Assembly (NCBI RefSeq): GCF_017565305.1
Contig: NZ_JAGEKP010000001.1
Coordinates: 62,001 to 126,000, forward strand
Reading direction: 5' to 3'
From: Leifsonia sp. TF02-11
GTDB lineage: Bacteria; Actinomycetota; Actinomycetes; Actinomycetales; Microbacteriaceae
Length of the DNA stretch: 64,000 bases
The position numbers and the translations under genes are program-made. Numbering within the stretch: position 1 is the first letter of the stretch; the number at the start of each line of letters is the position of its first letter. Below are positions 57,092-64,000 of this stretch, one piece after another. Below the pieces are notes generated by a model. The model did no database searches, was not told where the DNA came from, and worked only from the letters and a program-made list of their open reading frames with translations.

Positions 57092-57780
57092 CCGACCCGC
57101 AGTACACAGCAGACGCTCCCGTCGTCGTCGCCGTCGACGGCCCCGCCGGCAGCGGCAAGTCGTCGGTGTCCAAGGCGACGGCCAGCCGGCTCGGCTGGGC
57201 GTACCTCGACACCGGGGCCGCCTACCGCGCTCTCAGCTGGTATGTGGTGCAGCGCAGGCTCGATCCGACCGACGCGGAGACCGTCATCGACGCGCTGCCC
57301 GACTTCGACTACCGCATCGGCACCGACCCGGACACCTATCACGTGTTCGTCGGCGACCACGACGTGACCGAAGCCATCCGCGAGCCGGAGGTCACCGCCG
57401 TCGTCAGCGCGATCGCACGGGTTCCGGAGGTGCGCTCGTTCCTGACCGGCCTGTTCCGGTCGATCGTCGCGCGCACCCGCGAGCCGGGGATCGTGGTCGA
57501 GGGTCGTGACATCACCACCGTCGTCTGCCCCGATGCGCCCGTGCGCATCCTGCTGACCGCCGACGAGCAGGTTAGAATGGCCAGGCGTTCCGCCGAGCTG
57601 ACCGGCCATTCCGCCGCTCACGTGGGGGAGGCGCTGCGCAGGCGTGACGCGGCCGACTCCCGGGTCGTGGACTTCATGAACGCCGCAGACGGCGTGACCA
57701 CCGTCGACTCCACCGACCTCGACTTCGACCAGACCGTCGACGCGGTCATCGCGGTCGTACAGAAAGAGACCCATGTCTGA
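57088..57780 (+). CDS. cmk: Cytidylate kinase
   Basis: The 230-residue NMP kinase phosphorylates CMP and dCMP. The P-loop [19 protein letters not shown] is near residue 18, followed by [33 protein letters not shown] and ARRSAELTG carry the nucleotide-binding and lid residues. It sits between tyrA and der as in most actinobacteria and overlaps der by 8 nt. Confidence 0.95.
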   Translation: MTDPQYTADAPVVVAVDGPAGSGKSSVSKATASRLGWAYLDTGAAYRALSWYVVQRRLDPTDAETVIDALPDFDYRIGTDPDTYHVFVGDHDVTEAIREPEVTAVVSAIARVPEVRSFLTGLFRSIVARTREPGIVVEGRDITTVVCPDAPVRILLTADEQVRMARRSAELTGHSAAHVGEALRRRDAADSRVVDFMNAADGVTTVDSTDLDFDQTVDAVIAVVQKETHV

Positions 57781-59278
57781 CATCGAGAACGAGCCCACGG
57801 GCGCCGACGACCTCGTCGAGCGCCTGGCGGGGCTGGACGACAACCTGGCCGTACAGCGCGCCGCCGCCCTCCGCAGTGGTCTGGAGGAGTACGAGCTCGA
57901 CGACACCGACCTCGACCTCCTCGGCACCGCCACCGAGAACCCGGACGAGATCACCTACCTGCCCGCCCTGCCGGTGCTGGCCATCGTCGGTCGCCCCAAC
58001 GTGGGCAAGTCGGCGCTCGTCAACCGCATCCTGGGCCGCCGCGAGGCCGTGGTGGAGGACACCCCCGGTGTCACGCGCGACCGCGTCTCGTACCAGGCCG
58101 AGTGGAACGGGCGCCGGTTCACGGTCGTCGACACCGGCGGCTGGGAGCCCGATGCCCGCGGCATCGACGCCTCCGTCGCCGCGCAGGCCGAGGTCGCGAT
58201 CGACCTGGCCGACGCCGTGATGTTCGTCGTCGACGCGACGGTGGGGGCGACCTCCACCGACGAGCACGTCGTCCGCCTGCTGCGCAAGACGAAGAAGCCG
58301 GTCTTCCTCGCCGCCAACAAGGTGGACGACGCGCGTCAGGAGCCCTACGCGACCGAACTGTGGTCGCTGGGCCTCGGCGAGCCGTGGCCGGTCTCGGCGC
58401 TGCACGGCCGTGGCGTCGCCGACCTCCTCGACCAGATCCTGAAGGCGCTGCCGGAGGTCTCGGCCGTCGCCAAGCACGAAGTCGGCGGCCCGCGCCGCGT
58501 CGCGATCGTCGGCCGTCCGAACGTGGGCAAGTCGTCGCTGCTCAACAAGGCGGCGGGGGAGGAGCGCGTCGTCGTCAACGAGCTCGCCGGCACCACGCGC
58601 GATCCCGTCGACGAGCAGGTCGAGCTGGGCGGCAAGGTGTGGCGCTTCGTCGACACCGCCGGCATCCGCCGCCGCGTCCACCTGCAGCAGGGCGCCGACT
58701 TCTACGCGTCGCTGCGCACCTCCACCGCGCTCGAGAAAGCGGAGGTCGCGGTCGTCGTGCTCGATGTCTCCCAGCCGATCAGCGAGCAGGACGTGCGCAT
58801 CATCGACCTGGTGCTGGAGTCGGGCCGCGCACTCGTGCTGGCGTTCAACAAGTGGGACCTCCTCGACGACGAACGCCGCCGGTACCTCGAGCGCGAGATC
58901 GAGCAGGACCTGGCCCACGTGTCGTGGGCGCCGCGCGTCAACATCTCCGCCCGCACCGGGCGCCACCTCGAGAAGCTGGTACCGGCGCTGGAGCTCGCGC
59001 TCGAGTCGTGGGACACCCGCATCCCGACGGGCAAGTTCAACGCATTCCTCGCGGAGCTCACCGCGGCGCACCCGCACCCGGTCCGCGGCGGCAAGCAGCC
59101 GCGCATCCTGTTCGGTACGCAGGCGTCGAGCCGGCCGCCGACATTCGTGACGTTCACCACGGGTTTCCTCGACCCCGGCTACCGCCGGTACATCATCCGC
59201 CGCCTGCGCGAGGTGTACGGCTTCGAGGGCTCTCCGATCGTGCTGAACATGCGGGTTCGCGAGAAGCGCAAGCGTTAA
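57773..59278 (+). CDS. der: Ribosome-associated GTPase Der (EngA)
   Basis: The 501-residue GTPase has two tandem G domains. The first has [12 protein letters not shown] near residue 73, DTPGVTRD and NKVDD; the second has [12 protein letters not shown] near residue 246, GTTRDPVDE and NKWDL. A C-terminal KH-like domain follows ([20 protein letters not shown]). It acts in 50S maturation. The N-terminal 65 residues are an acidic extension typical of actinobacterial Der. Confidence 0.96.
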   Translation: MSDIENEPTGADDLVERLAGLDDNLAVQRAAALRSGLEEYELDDTDLDLLGTATENPDEITYLPALPVLAIVGRPNVGKSALVNRILGRREAVVEDTPGVTRDRVSYQAEWNGRRFTVVDTGGWEPDARGIDASVAAQAEVAIDLADAVMFVVDATVGATSTDEHVVRLLRKTKKPVFLAANKVDDARQEPYATELWSLGLGEPWPVSALHGRGVADLLDQILKALPEVSAVAKHEVGGPRRVAIVGRPNVGKSSLLNKAAGEERVVVNELAGTTRDPVDEQVELGGKVWRFVDTAGIRRRVHLQQGADFYASLRTSTALEKAEVAVVVLDVSQPISEQDVRIIDLVLESGRALVLAFNKWDLLDDERRRYLEREIEQDLAHVSWAPRVNISARTGRHLEKLVPALELALESWDTRIPTGKFNAFLAELTAAHPHPVRGGKQPRILFGTQASSRPPTFVTFTTGFLDPGYRRYIIRRLREVYGFEGSPIVLNMRVREKRKR

Positions 59279-59293
59279 CCAGACCTCTGCTCG

Positions 59294-59322
59294 GGCCGGC
59301 TCGTCAAGCGGACGCGCCGGCC
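59294..59322 (+). terminator. Terminator after der
   Basis: A 7-bp outer stem (GGCCGGC with GCCGGCC) and a 4-bp inner stem (CGTC with GACG) are separated by one mismatch, 15 nt after the der stop. Confidence 0.65.
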
Positions 59323-59338
59323 TCCGAGGTGAACGTTC

Positions 59339-59381
59339 GGTGACGCGTCACCCCCAATGAAGGGGCGACCTCATTGGGGGT
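59339..59381. promoter_or_regulatory. Overlapping palindrome and inverted repeat before the GT2-GH18 pair
   Basis: GGTGACGCGTCACC (59339-59352) is a perfect 14-bp palindrome. It runs directly into an inverted repeat with 11-bp arms ACCCCCAATGA and TCATTGGGGGT (59350-59360 and 59371-59381). The -10-like TATTGT lies 25 bp downstream, so both could be operator sites for the synthase operon. Confidence 0.5.
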
Positions 59382-59405
59382 ATTTGTACCCCGGAAAGTC
59401 CTCAC

Positions 59406-59411
59406 TATTGT
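59406..59411 (+). promoter_or_regulatory. -10 box TATTGT
   Basis: This is a candidate promoter of the glycosyltransferase gene, giving a leader of about 70 nt. The -35 is weak (TTTGTA at 59383). Confidence 0.4.
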
Positions 59412-59485
59412 GGACAACCGACGGAGCTACCCGACCGCGTTACCCGAAGACGCGGGCTCTGTCCATTGAGGACGCATACCCGACC

Positions 59486-61813
59486 ATGAGTTCTACAAGT
59501 ACATATTCGCCTGCCCGGAAACGGCAGTGGGGCTCCGAGCGCCGCACCGAACCGCTTCCGACCGTCCACCCGAAGCCCTCCGATCGCAAGATCACCTGGA
59601 GCCGTGTCGCCATCGTCGCGACCATCGTCTTCTGGGCCATCTACGTCGTGACGACGATCATCCGTCAGTTCCTGGTGCTCGGCACGCAGGACTTCCGGTT
59701 CACGATGGAAGCCATCGGCTACACCGTCGTCGTCACTTTCCTCACCTTCTCCGCGCTGATGTACCTGGTGGCTCGCCAGGGTGCGCTGCAGCGCTTCCAG
59801 AAGCACGTGCGTGTTCCGCGCGCCGAGCTCGACCGGCACTTCGCGCAGAACCAGCCGTCCATCACGGTGCTCGTGCCCTCCTACGCGGAGGAGCCGGAGG
59901 TCGTGCGGATGACGCTGCTCTCCGCCGCGCTGCAGGAGTTCCCCTCCATGCGTGTCGTGCTGCTGGTCGACGACAACCCGAACCCGACCGACCCGGCCGT
60001 CGCCGCGAAGCTGAACGCCACCCGCGACCTCGCCGACAGCATCACCGGTCAGCTCGCCGAGCCGCGGTTCCGCTTCACCGACGCCCTGATGCGGCACGAG
60101 CTCGGCGACGAGCGCGCCTTCGTCACGGACGAGGCCGCCCTCGAGCTGGCGGAGCACTACCGCTGGGCCGCCGAGTGGCTGTACGCCCAGGCGGACGCGC
60201 ACGGAATCGACGACCACGTCGACGTCTTCTTCGCCGACCAGGTGCTCCGCGCCCTCGGCGACGAGCTGGCGCTGACGGCGGAGGCCGTGAAGGCCGCCGT
60301 CGCGGAGGGCGCAGAGCTCTCGTCGGAGCGGGTCGCCCAGCTCTACCGCCGCCTGGCGTGGACGTTCGATGCCGAGCTCATGGTGTTCGAGCGCAAGAAG
60401 TGGGCCTCCCTGTCGCACGAGGCCAACAAGGCGATGAACCTGAACGCCTTCATCGGTCTGATGGGCGGGACCTACCGCGTCGAGCAGACGCCGGACGGCC
60501 CGATCCTGAGCCCTGTTCCCGCCGGCTCCCGCAAGCCAGGTGACATCGAGATCCCGGACAGCGACTTCCTGCTGACCCTGGACGCCGACTCCATCCTGCT
60601 GCGCGAGTACTGCCTGCGGCTGACGTACCTCCTGCAGCAGCCGGACAACGCCCGCGTCGCGGTCACGCAGACGCCGTACTCCTCGTTCCGCGGCGCCGGA
60701 ACGCGCATCGAGCGCCTCGCCGGCGCGACGACCGACATCCAGCACATCCTGCACCAGGGCAAGAGCTACTACGGCGCGACCTTCTGGGTGGGAGCCAACG
60801 CGGTGATCCGCAAGCGCGCGCTGGAGGACATCGTCGAGACCGAGTGGGTCGGCGGCTTCGAGGTGCGCCGGTACATCCAGGACCGCACCGTCATCGAGGA
60901 CACCGAGTCGAGCATCGACCTCGGCACCCACGGCTGGACGCTCGTCAACTACCCGGAGCGCCTCAGCTACTCCGCCACCCCGCCCGACTTCGGCTCGCTG
61001 ATCGTGCAGCGTCGCCGCTGGGCGAACGGCGGCCTGCTGATCCTCCCGAAGCTGTGGAAGCAGGTCCGCGAGCGCAAGCGTCGCGGCGAGAACGTGTCGC
61101 GCATCGAGCTTCTGCTGCGCGTGAACTACATGGCCTCCATCTGCTGGGCCAGCTTCGGGCTGGTGTTCCTGCTGGCGTACCCGTACGACGGCCGTCTGCT
61201 GAGCCCGATGGTGCTCCTGGCCGCGCTGCCGTACTTCATCAGCCAGGCCAGCGACCTCCGCTACTCGGGCTACAAGGCGACCGACATCTTCCGGATCTAC
61301 GGCTTCAACCTGATCCTGCTGCCGGTGAACCTCGCCGGCGTGCTCAAGTCGATCCAGCAGTCGCTGACCGGCAAGAAGATCCCGTTCGCCCGCACGCCGA
61401 AGGTCAAGAACCGCACAGCTTCGCCGTTGCTGTACGTGATCGCGCCGATGGCGATCATTGCGTTCTCGCTGTTCACCCTGTGGCGCGACTGGAACGCGCA
61501 CAACTGGGGCAACGCCGCGTTCGCCGCGTTCAACGCCACCCTCGCGATCTGGTCGCTGGTCGCCTACATCGGCATCGGGAACTCGATCGTCGACATCTGG
61601 CTCGGCCTGACCAAGCCGCTTTACGTGGAGAAGAAGCGCAAGGCGTCGGCCCCGGCCTCCGCCCCCGTGACGGAGTCGATCGACTGGCGTTCGGTGCTCT
61701 ACCACGGCCACGCCGGCGGCGAGGTGCCGCACCTGGAGCGCACCGCGCTGCGGGATGACGCCGTCGCAGCCTCGGCCGCGCCCGTCTCCGACGACCAGAA
61801 GCAGGCCGCCTGA
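59486..61813 (+). CDS. Processive family 2 glycosyltransferase (cellulose/hyaluronan-synthase-like)
   Basis: The 775-residue membrane enzyme has two N-terminal helices (about 40-62 and 74-96), a GT-A domain and five C-terminal helices. Processive-synthase motifs are seen: VVLLVDDNPNPTD, LTLDADSILLREY, the acidic VIEDTESSIDL and QRRRWANGG. Residues 190-330 form an unusual, Ala/Glu-rich helical insertion between the first two Asp motifs. There is no PilZ domain. Its product is unknown; the neighbour suggests a beta-linked GlcNAc-type polymer. The next gene shares its last base (TGATG). Confidence 0.87.
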   Translation: MSSTSTYSPARKRQWGSERRTEPLPTVHPKPSDRKITWSRVAIVATIVFWAIYVVTTIIRQFLVLGTQDFRFTMEAIGYTVVVTFLTFSALMYLVARQGALQRFQKHVRVPRAELDRHFAQNQPSITVLVPSYAEEPEVVRMTLLSAALQEFPSMRVVLLVDDNPNPTDPAVAAKLNATRDLADSITGQLAEPRFRFTDALMRHELGDERAFVTDEAALELAEHYRWAAEWLYAQADAHGIDDHVDVFFADQVLRALGDELALTAEAVKAAVAEGAELSSERVAQLYRRLAWTFDAELMVFERKKWASLSHEANKAMNLNAFIGLMGGTYRVEQTPDGPILSPVPAGSRKPGDIEIPDSDFLLTLDADSILLREYCLRLTYLLQQPDNARVAVTQTPYSSFRGAGTRIERLAGATTDIQHILHQGKSYYGATFWVGANAVIRKRALEDIVETEWVGGFEVRRYIQDRTVIEDTESSIDLGTHGWTLVNYPERLSYSATPPDFGSLIVQRRRWANGGLLILPKLWKQVRERKRRGENVSRIELLLRVNYMASICWASFGLVFLLAYPYDGRLLSPMVLLAALPYFISQASDLRYSGYKATDIFRIYGFNLILLPVNLAGVLKSIQQSLTGKKIPFARTPKVKNRTASPLLYVIAPMAIIAFSLFTLWRDWNAHNWGNAAFAAFNATLAIWSLVAYIGIGNSIVDIWLGLTKPLYVEKKRKASAPASAPVTESIDWRSVLYHGHAGGEVPHLERTALRDDAVAASAAPVSDDQKQAA

Positions 61814-63453
61814 TGGCTCGCTCCGACAAGAAGGCCGCCAGGACGGCTGCCGCCGCGGACGCTGCCGCGGCTCAGACGGACCGGCTGCAGGCTCCCGAGT
61901 CGGACTCCGGCCGGCGCCTCTCGCCGTGGCGTGTGATCGGCGCGGCTCTGGTCGCGGTCGTCGTGATCTCCGGCGGTGTCGTCGGATTCCAGTGGTGGAG
62001 CGCCCGCGCCTCCGTCGACGTGAAGCCGTGGTTCGCCTCCTTCGTGGATGTGACCGCGACCCCGAAGTACGCCTTCGAGAACCTGGGCTCGACCTCCACC
62101 AAGGACGCTGTGCTGTCGTTCGTCGTCTCCAGCCCGTCGAACGCGTGCACACCCTCCTGGGGCGGCGCGTACACGATGGACCAGGCGCGCGGCTCGCTCG
62201 ACCTGGACCGCCGGATCGCCCGCCTGCAGCAGCAGGGCGGAGACGTCGCGGTGTCGTTCGGCGGACTGGCGAACGACGAGCTCGCCGTCGGCTGCACCGA
62301 CGCCTCGGCCTTGAAGGCGGCATACGCTTCGGTCGTCGAACGCTACAAGGTGGGGACCATCGACCTCGACCTGGAGGGCGACGGCCTGGTGAACGCGGAC
62401 GCCTCTTCCCGCAGGGCCACCGTCATCGCGCAACTGCAGCAGGAGCGCCGGGCAGCGGGCAAGAGCCTCGCCGTCTGGCTGACCCTCCCGGTGTCGCCGA
62501 CCGGCATGACCACCGATGGCACCAACGCCATCGCGGCCATGCTGAAGGCCAAGGTGGACCTCGCCGGTGTCAACGTGATGACCATGGACTACGGCAACTC
62601 CAAGGACGCCAAAGACTCGATGGCGGAGGCCTCGGAAGCCGCACTCACGGCCGCGCAGCGGCAGCTGGGCGTGCTCTACAACCGCGCAGGCATCCACCAG
62701 TCCGACCCGAGCCTGTGGGCGAAGATCGGCGCCACCCCGATGATCGGCCAGAACGACGACCAGGGGCAGATCTTCAGCCTCGCCGACGCCAAGGCCCTCA
62801 ACGCCTGGGCGGTGTCCACGGGCATCGGCCGGATGTCGATGTGGTCGGCGAACCGCGACAAGACCTGCGGTTCGAACTACGTCGACCTCACCGTCGTCTC
62901 CGATGCCTGCAGCGGCGTGAACCAGGGCAAGCAGACCTTCGCCGGCCTGCTGTCGAAGGGCTTCGACGGCCGCATCGCGCTGGGCGAGGGCGCCGTGACC
63001 ACCGCGGAGCCGACCTCCGCCGCCACCGCCGACGACCCCGCCCACTCGCCGTATGGGATCTGGACCCCCACCAACTCGTACCTCAAGGGCACCAAGGTCA
63101 CCTGGCACCACAACGTCTACGAGGCCAAGTGGTGGACCAAGGGCGATGTGCCGGACAACCCCGTCCTCAACGCATGGGAGACTCCGTGGGAGCTGGTCGG
63201 CCCTGTGCTGCCCGGCGAGACCCCGATCCCGCAACCGACCCTCCCGGCCGGCACCTACCCGAACTGGTCGGGCGAGACGCCGTACGACAAGGGCGCCCGC
63301 GTGCTCTTCGACGGCGTGCCGTTCGAGGCCAAGTGGTGGACGCAGGGCGACAGCCCGGAGGCGGCCAGCGCGAACCCCGACTCGTCCCCCTGGGCCCCGC
63401 TCACCCAGGACGAGATCGACACGATTCTGGGCGGTGGTACCGCCCAGAAGTGA
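61813..63453 (+). CDS. Membrane-anchored GH18-like protein with two chitin-binding-type modules
   Basis: The 546-residue protein has a cytoplasmic Lys/Ala-rich start, one membrane helix (VIGAALVAVVVISGGVVGF), then an outside GH18 barrel. The active-site strand GTIDLDLEGDG matches the DxDxE motif with its acidic catalyst. VNVMTMDYGNSKD and MSMWSANRDK follow. Two CBM5/12-like modules lie at the C-terminus, with paired KGTKVTWHHNVYEAKWWTKG and KGARVLFDGVPFEAKWWTQG. It is coupled to the synthase gene, so it may trim or release the polymer. Confidence 0.87.
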   Translation: MARSDKKAARTAAAADAAAAQTDRLQAPESDSGRRLSPWRVIGAALVAVVVISGGVVGFQWWSARASVDVKPWFASFVDVTATPKYAFENLGSTSTKDAVLSFVVSSPSNACTPSWGGAYTMDQARGSLDLDRRIARLQQQGGDVAVSFGGLANDELAVGCTDASALKAAYASVVERYKVGTIDLDLEGDGLVNADASSRRATVIAQLQQERRAAGKSLAVWLTLPVSPTGMTTDGTNAIAAMLKAKVDLAGVNVMTMDYGNSKDAKDSMAEASEAALTAAQRQLGVLYNRAGIHQSDPSLWAKIGATPMIGQNDDQGQIFSLADAKALNAWAVSTGIGRMSMWSANRDKTCGSNYVDLTVVSDACSGVNQGKQTFAGLLSKGFDGRIALGEGAVTTAEPTSAATADDPAHSPYGIWTPTNSYLKGTKVTWHHNVYEAKWWTKGDVPDNPVLNAWETPWELVGPVLPGETPIPQPTLPAGTYPNWSGETPYDKGARVLFDGVPFEAKWWTQGDSPEAASANPDSSPWAPLTQDEIDTILGGGTAQK

Positions 63454-63578
63454 CTCGGTGGCGGGATGCTGCCTCCCCGCGCATCCCGTCACCGACCCAC
63501 TCGGACCAACCGCTGCGGGGCGGGACGTCCGTGGTGCCCGCGCCTCACCGCTCGTCGGGAGGGGTGTGCGCGGCGCCG

Positions 63579-63634
63579 GTGCTGGCGGGGCCCACTGTGG
63601 CTTTCGGGTTGGTCACGACCGGCCCCGCCAGCAC
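63579..63634. repeat. 14-bp inverted repeat with 28-nt loop upstream of tRNA-Pro
   Basis: GTGCTGGCGGGGCC (63579-63592) and GGCCCCGCCAGCAC (63621-63634) are perfect complements. The loop includes GGTCACGACC. The element lies 126 nt after the GH18 stop and directly abuts the tRNA -10 box, so it may terminate the upstream operon. Confidence 0.65.
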
Positions 63635-63636
63635 GC

Positions 63637-63642
63637 TAAGAT
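63637..63642 (+). promoter_or_regulatory. -10 box TAAGAT of tRNA-Pro
   Basis: TAAGAT lies 47 bp before the mature tRNA 5' end and is the best candidate promoter for it. Confidence 0.5.
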
Positions 63643-63689
63643 AGTCGAGTTGTCTCATTTGGCGCCCCCCGGCCTGGGTGGGACAGCAA

Positions 63690-63766
<77 letters not shown>

Positions 63767-63800
63767 AAAACCCCGGAAACTCAACGGTTTCCGGGGTTTT
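63767..63800 (+). terminator. Rho-independent terminator of tRNA-Pro
   Basis: A perfect 14-bp stem (AAAACCCCGGAAAC with GTTTCCGGGGTTTT) closes a 6-nt loop and ends in a T run. It starts immediately after the CCA. Confidence 0.93.
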
Positions 63801-64000
63801 CTTGTGTCCGTGCGGGCCCGATTTGCGGGCCTGCTCTTGCTATGCCCTGGCCACACTCAGCGGCTGTGACTAGTGCCTGCTAACGGACCTCGAACTTCTG
63901 ACCGACTGTCACTTCTCAAGCCAGTTGGGCCTTTCTCGTTCTACTGTGCGTGGGCGGCCACCGCCATGTCTAGCTATTGCGAACCCTTCACCAGCTGCAG
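63801..64000. other. Unassigned AT-richer tail after tRNA-Pro
   Basis: I see no credible gene in these 200 bp. A 6-bp hairpin (GGCCCG with CGGGCC) lies at 63815-63831. Base composition is visibly less GC-rich than the rest of the window, with stops in all frames. It may be the edge of an element integrated beside the tRNA gene, but the window ends too soon to tell. Confidence 0.35.

Noticed and set aside
59339-59485. Cyclic-di-GMP riboswitch before the synthase
   Set aside because: The conserved GEMM core is not recognisable. The visible features are palindromic DNA repeats.
59405-62323. 972-codon minus-strand ORF opposite the glycosyltransferase
   Set aside because: Low-complexity Arg/His/Val content and complete overlap with well-supported plus-strand genes mark it as a GC-rich shadow frame.

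Overview
The window is chromosomal DNA from a high-GC Gram-positive bacterium. Gene content and order fit an actinobacterium of the Microbacteriaceae, with a Leifsonia-like genus most likely (inferred from gene order and protein style, not from a database search). Signs include infC-rpmI-rplT followed by a TrmH-type methylase and pheST, an argCJBDFH run, the block tlyA-nadK-recN-pyrG-nudix-xerD-parA-scpAB-rluB-tyrA-cmk-der, and frequent GTG starts. At least 17 genes or leader ORFs have a TANNNT -10 box ending 6-8 nt before the start codon, which is the signature of leaderless mRNA.

Layout. 1-6490: an MFS transporter fragment, a phosphoribosyltransferase, ung, an acetyltransferase, two paralogous lipoproteins flanking a decayed gene, an EXPERA-like membrane protein, an SMR pump and a VOC protein. 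6660-8720: a GntR-regulated ABC transporter operon on the minus strand. 8850-16700: amidase, secreted repeat protein, PLP decarboxylase, a tyrosyl-tRNA synthetase (tyrS) preceded by a Tyr-containing leader peptide, gamma-glutamyltransferase and a DUF1275 membrane protein. 16680-25222: MmcQ-like and DUF1844 proteins, infC (ATC start), rpmI, rplT, TrmH-type methylase, an ArsR/AHSA1 pair and pheST. 25223-26390: about 1 kb of noncoding degenerate repeats, ending in an Arg-rich leader peptide. 26391-33160: argCJBDFH, with neither argG nor argR inside. 33157-36752: a small membrane protein, a 3-methyladenine glycosylase, a SatD-like regulator with three phased operator-like repeats, and a second tyrS. 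36778-42144: an exopolysaccharide-type set of four glycosyltransferases and a flippase. 42154-59278: the conserved replication, segregation and nucleotide block, interrupted after xerD by a helicase-nuclease gene bracketed by a 14-bp direct repeat. 59279-63453: a processive GT2 synthase paired with a membrane-anchored GH18 protein carrying two chitin-binding-type modules. 63690-63766: tRNA-Pro(GGG), followed by a less GC-rich tail.

How the parts fit. Two amino-acid-related transcription units (argC... and one of two tyrS genes) begin with 18-codon leaderless leader ORFs rich in the cognate codons and followed by alternative hairpins, which suggests ribosome-mediated attenuation. The segregation genes (xerD, parA, scpA, scpB) are co-transcribed with RNA-modification and nucleotide genes as usual for this lineage. 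The helicase-nuclease looks like a recent single-gene insertion, possibly a defence function.
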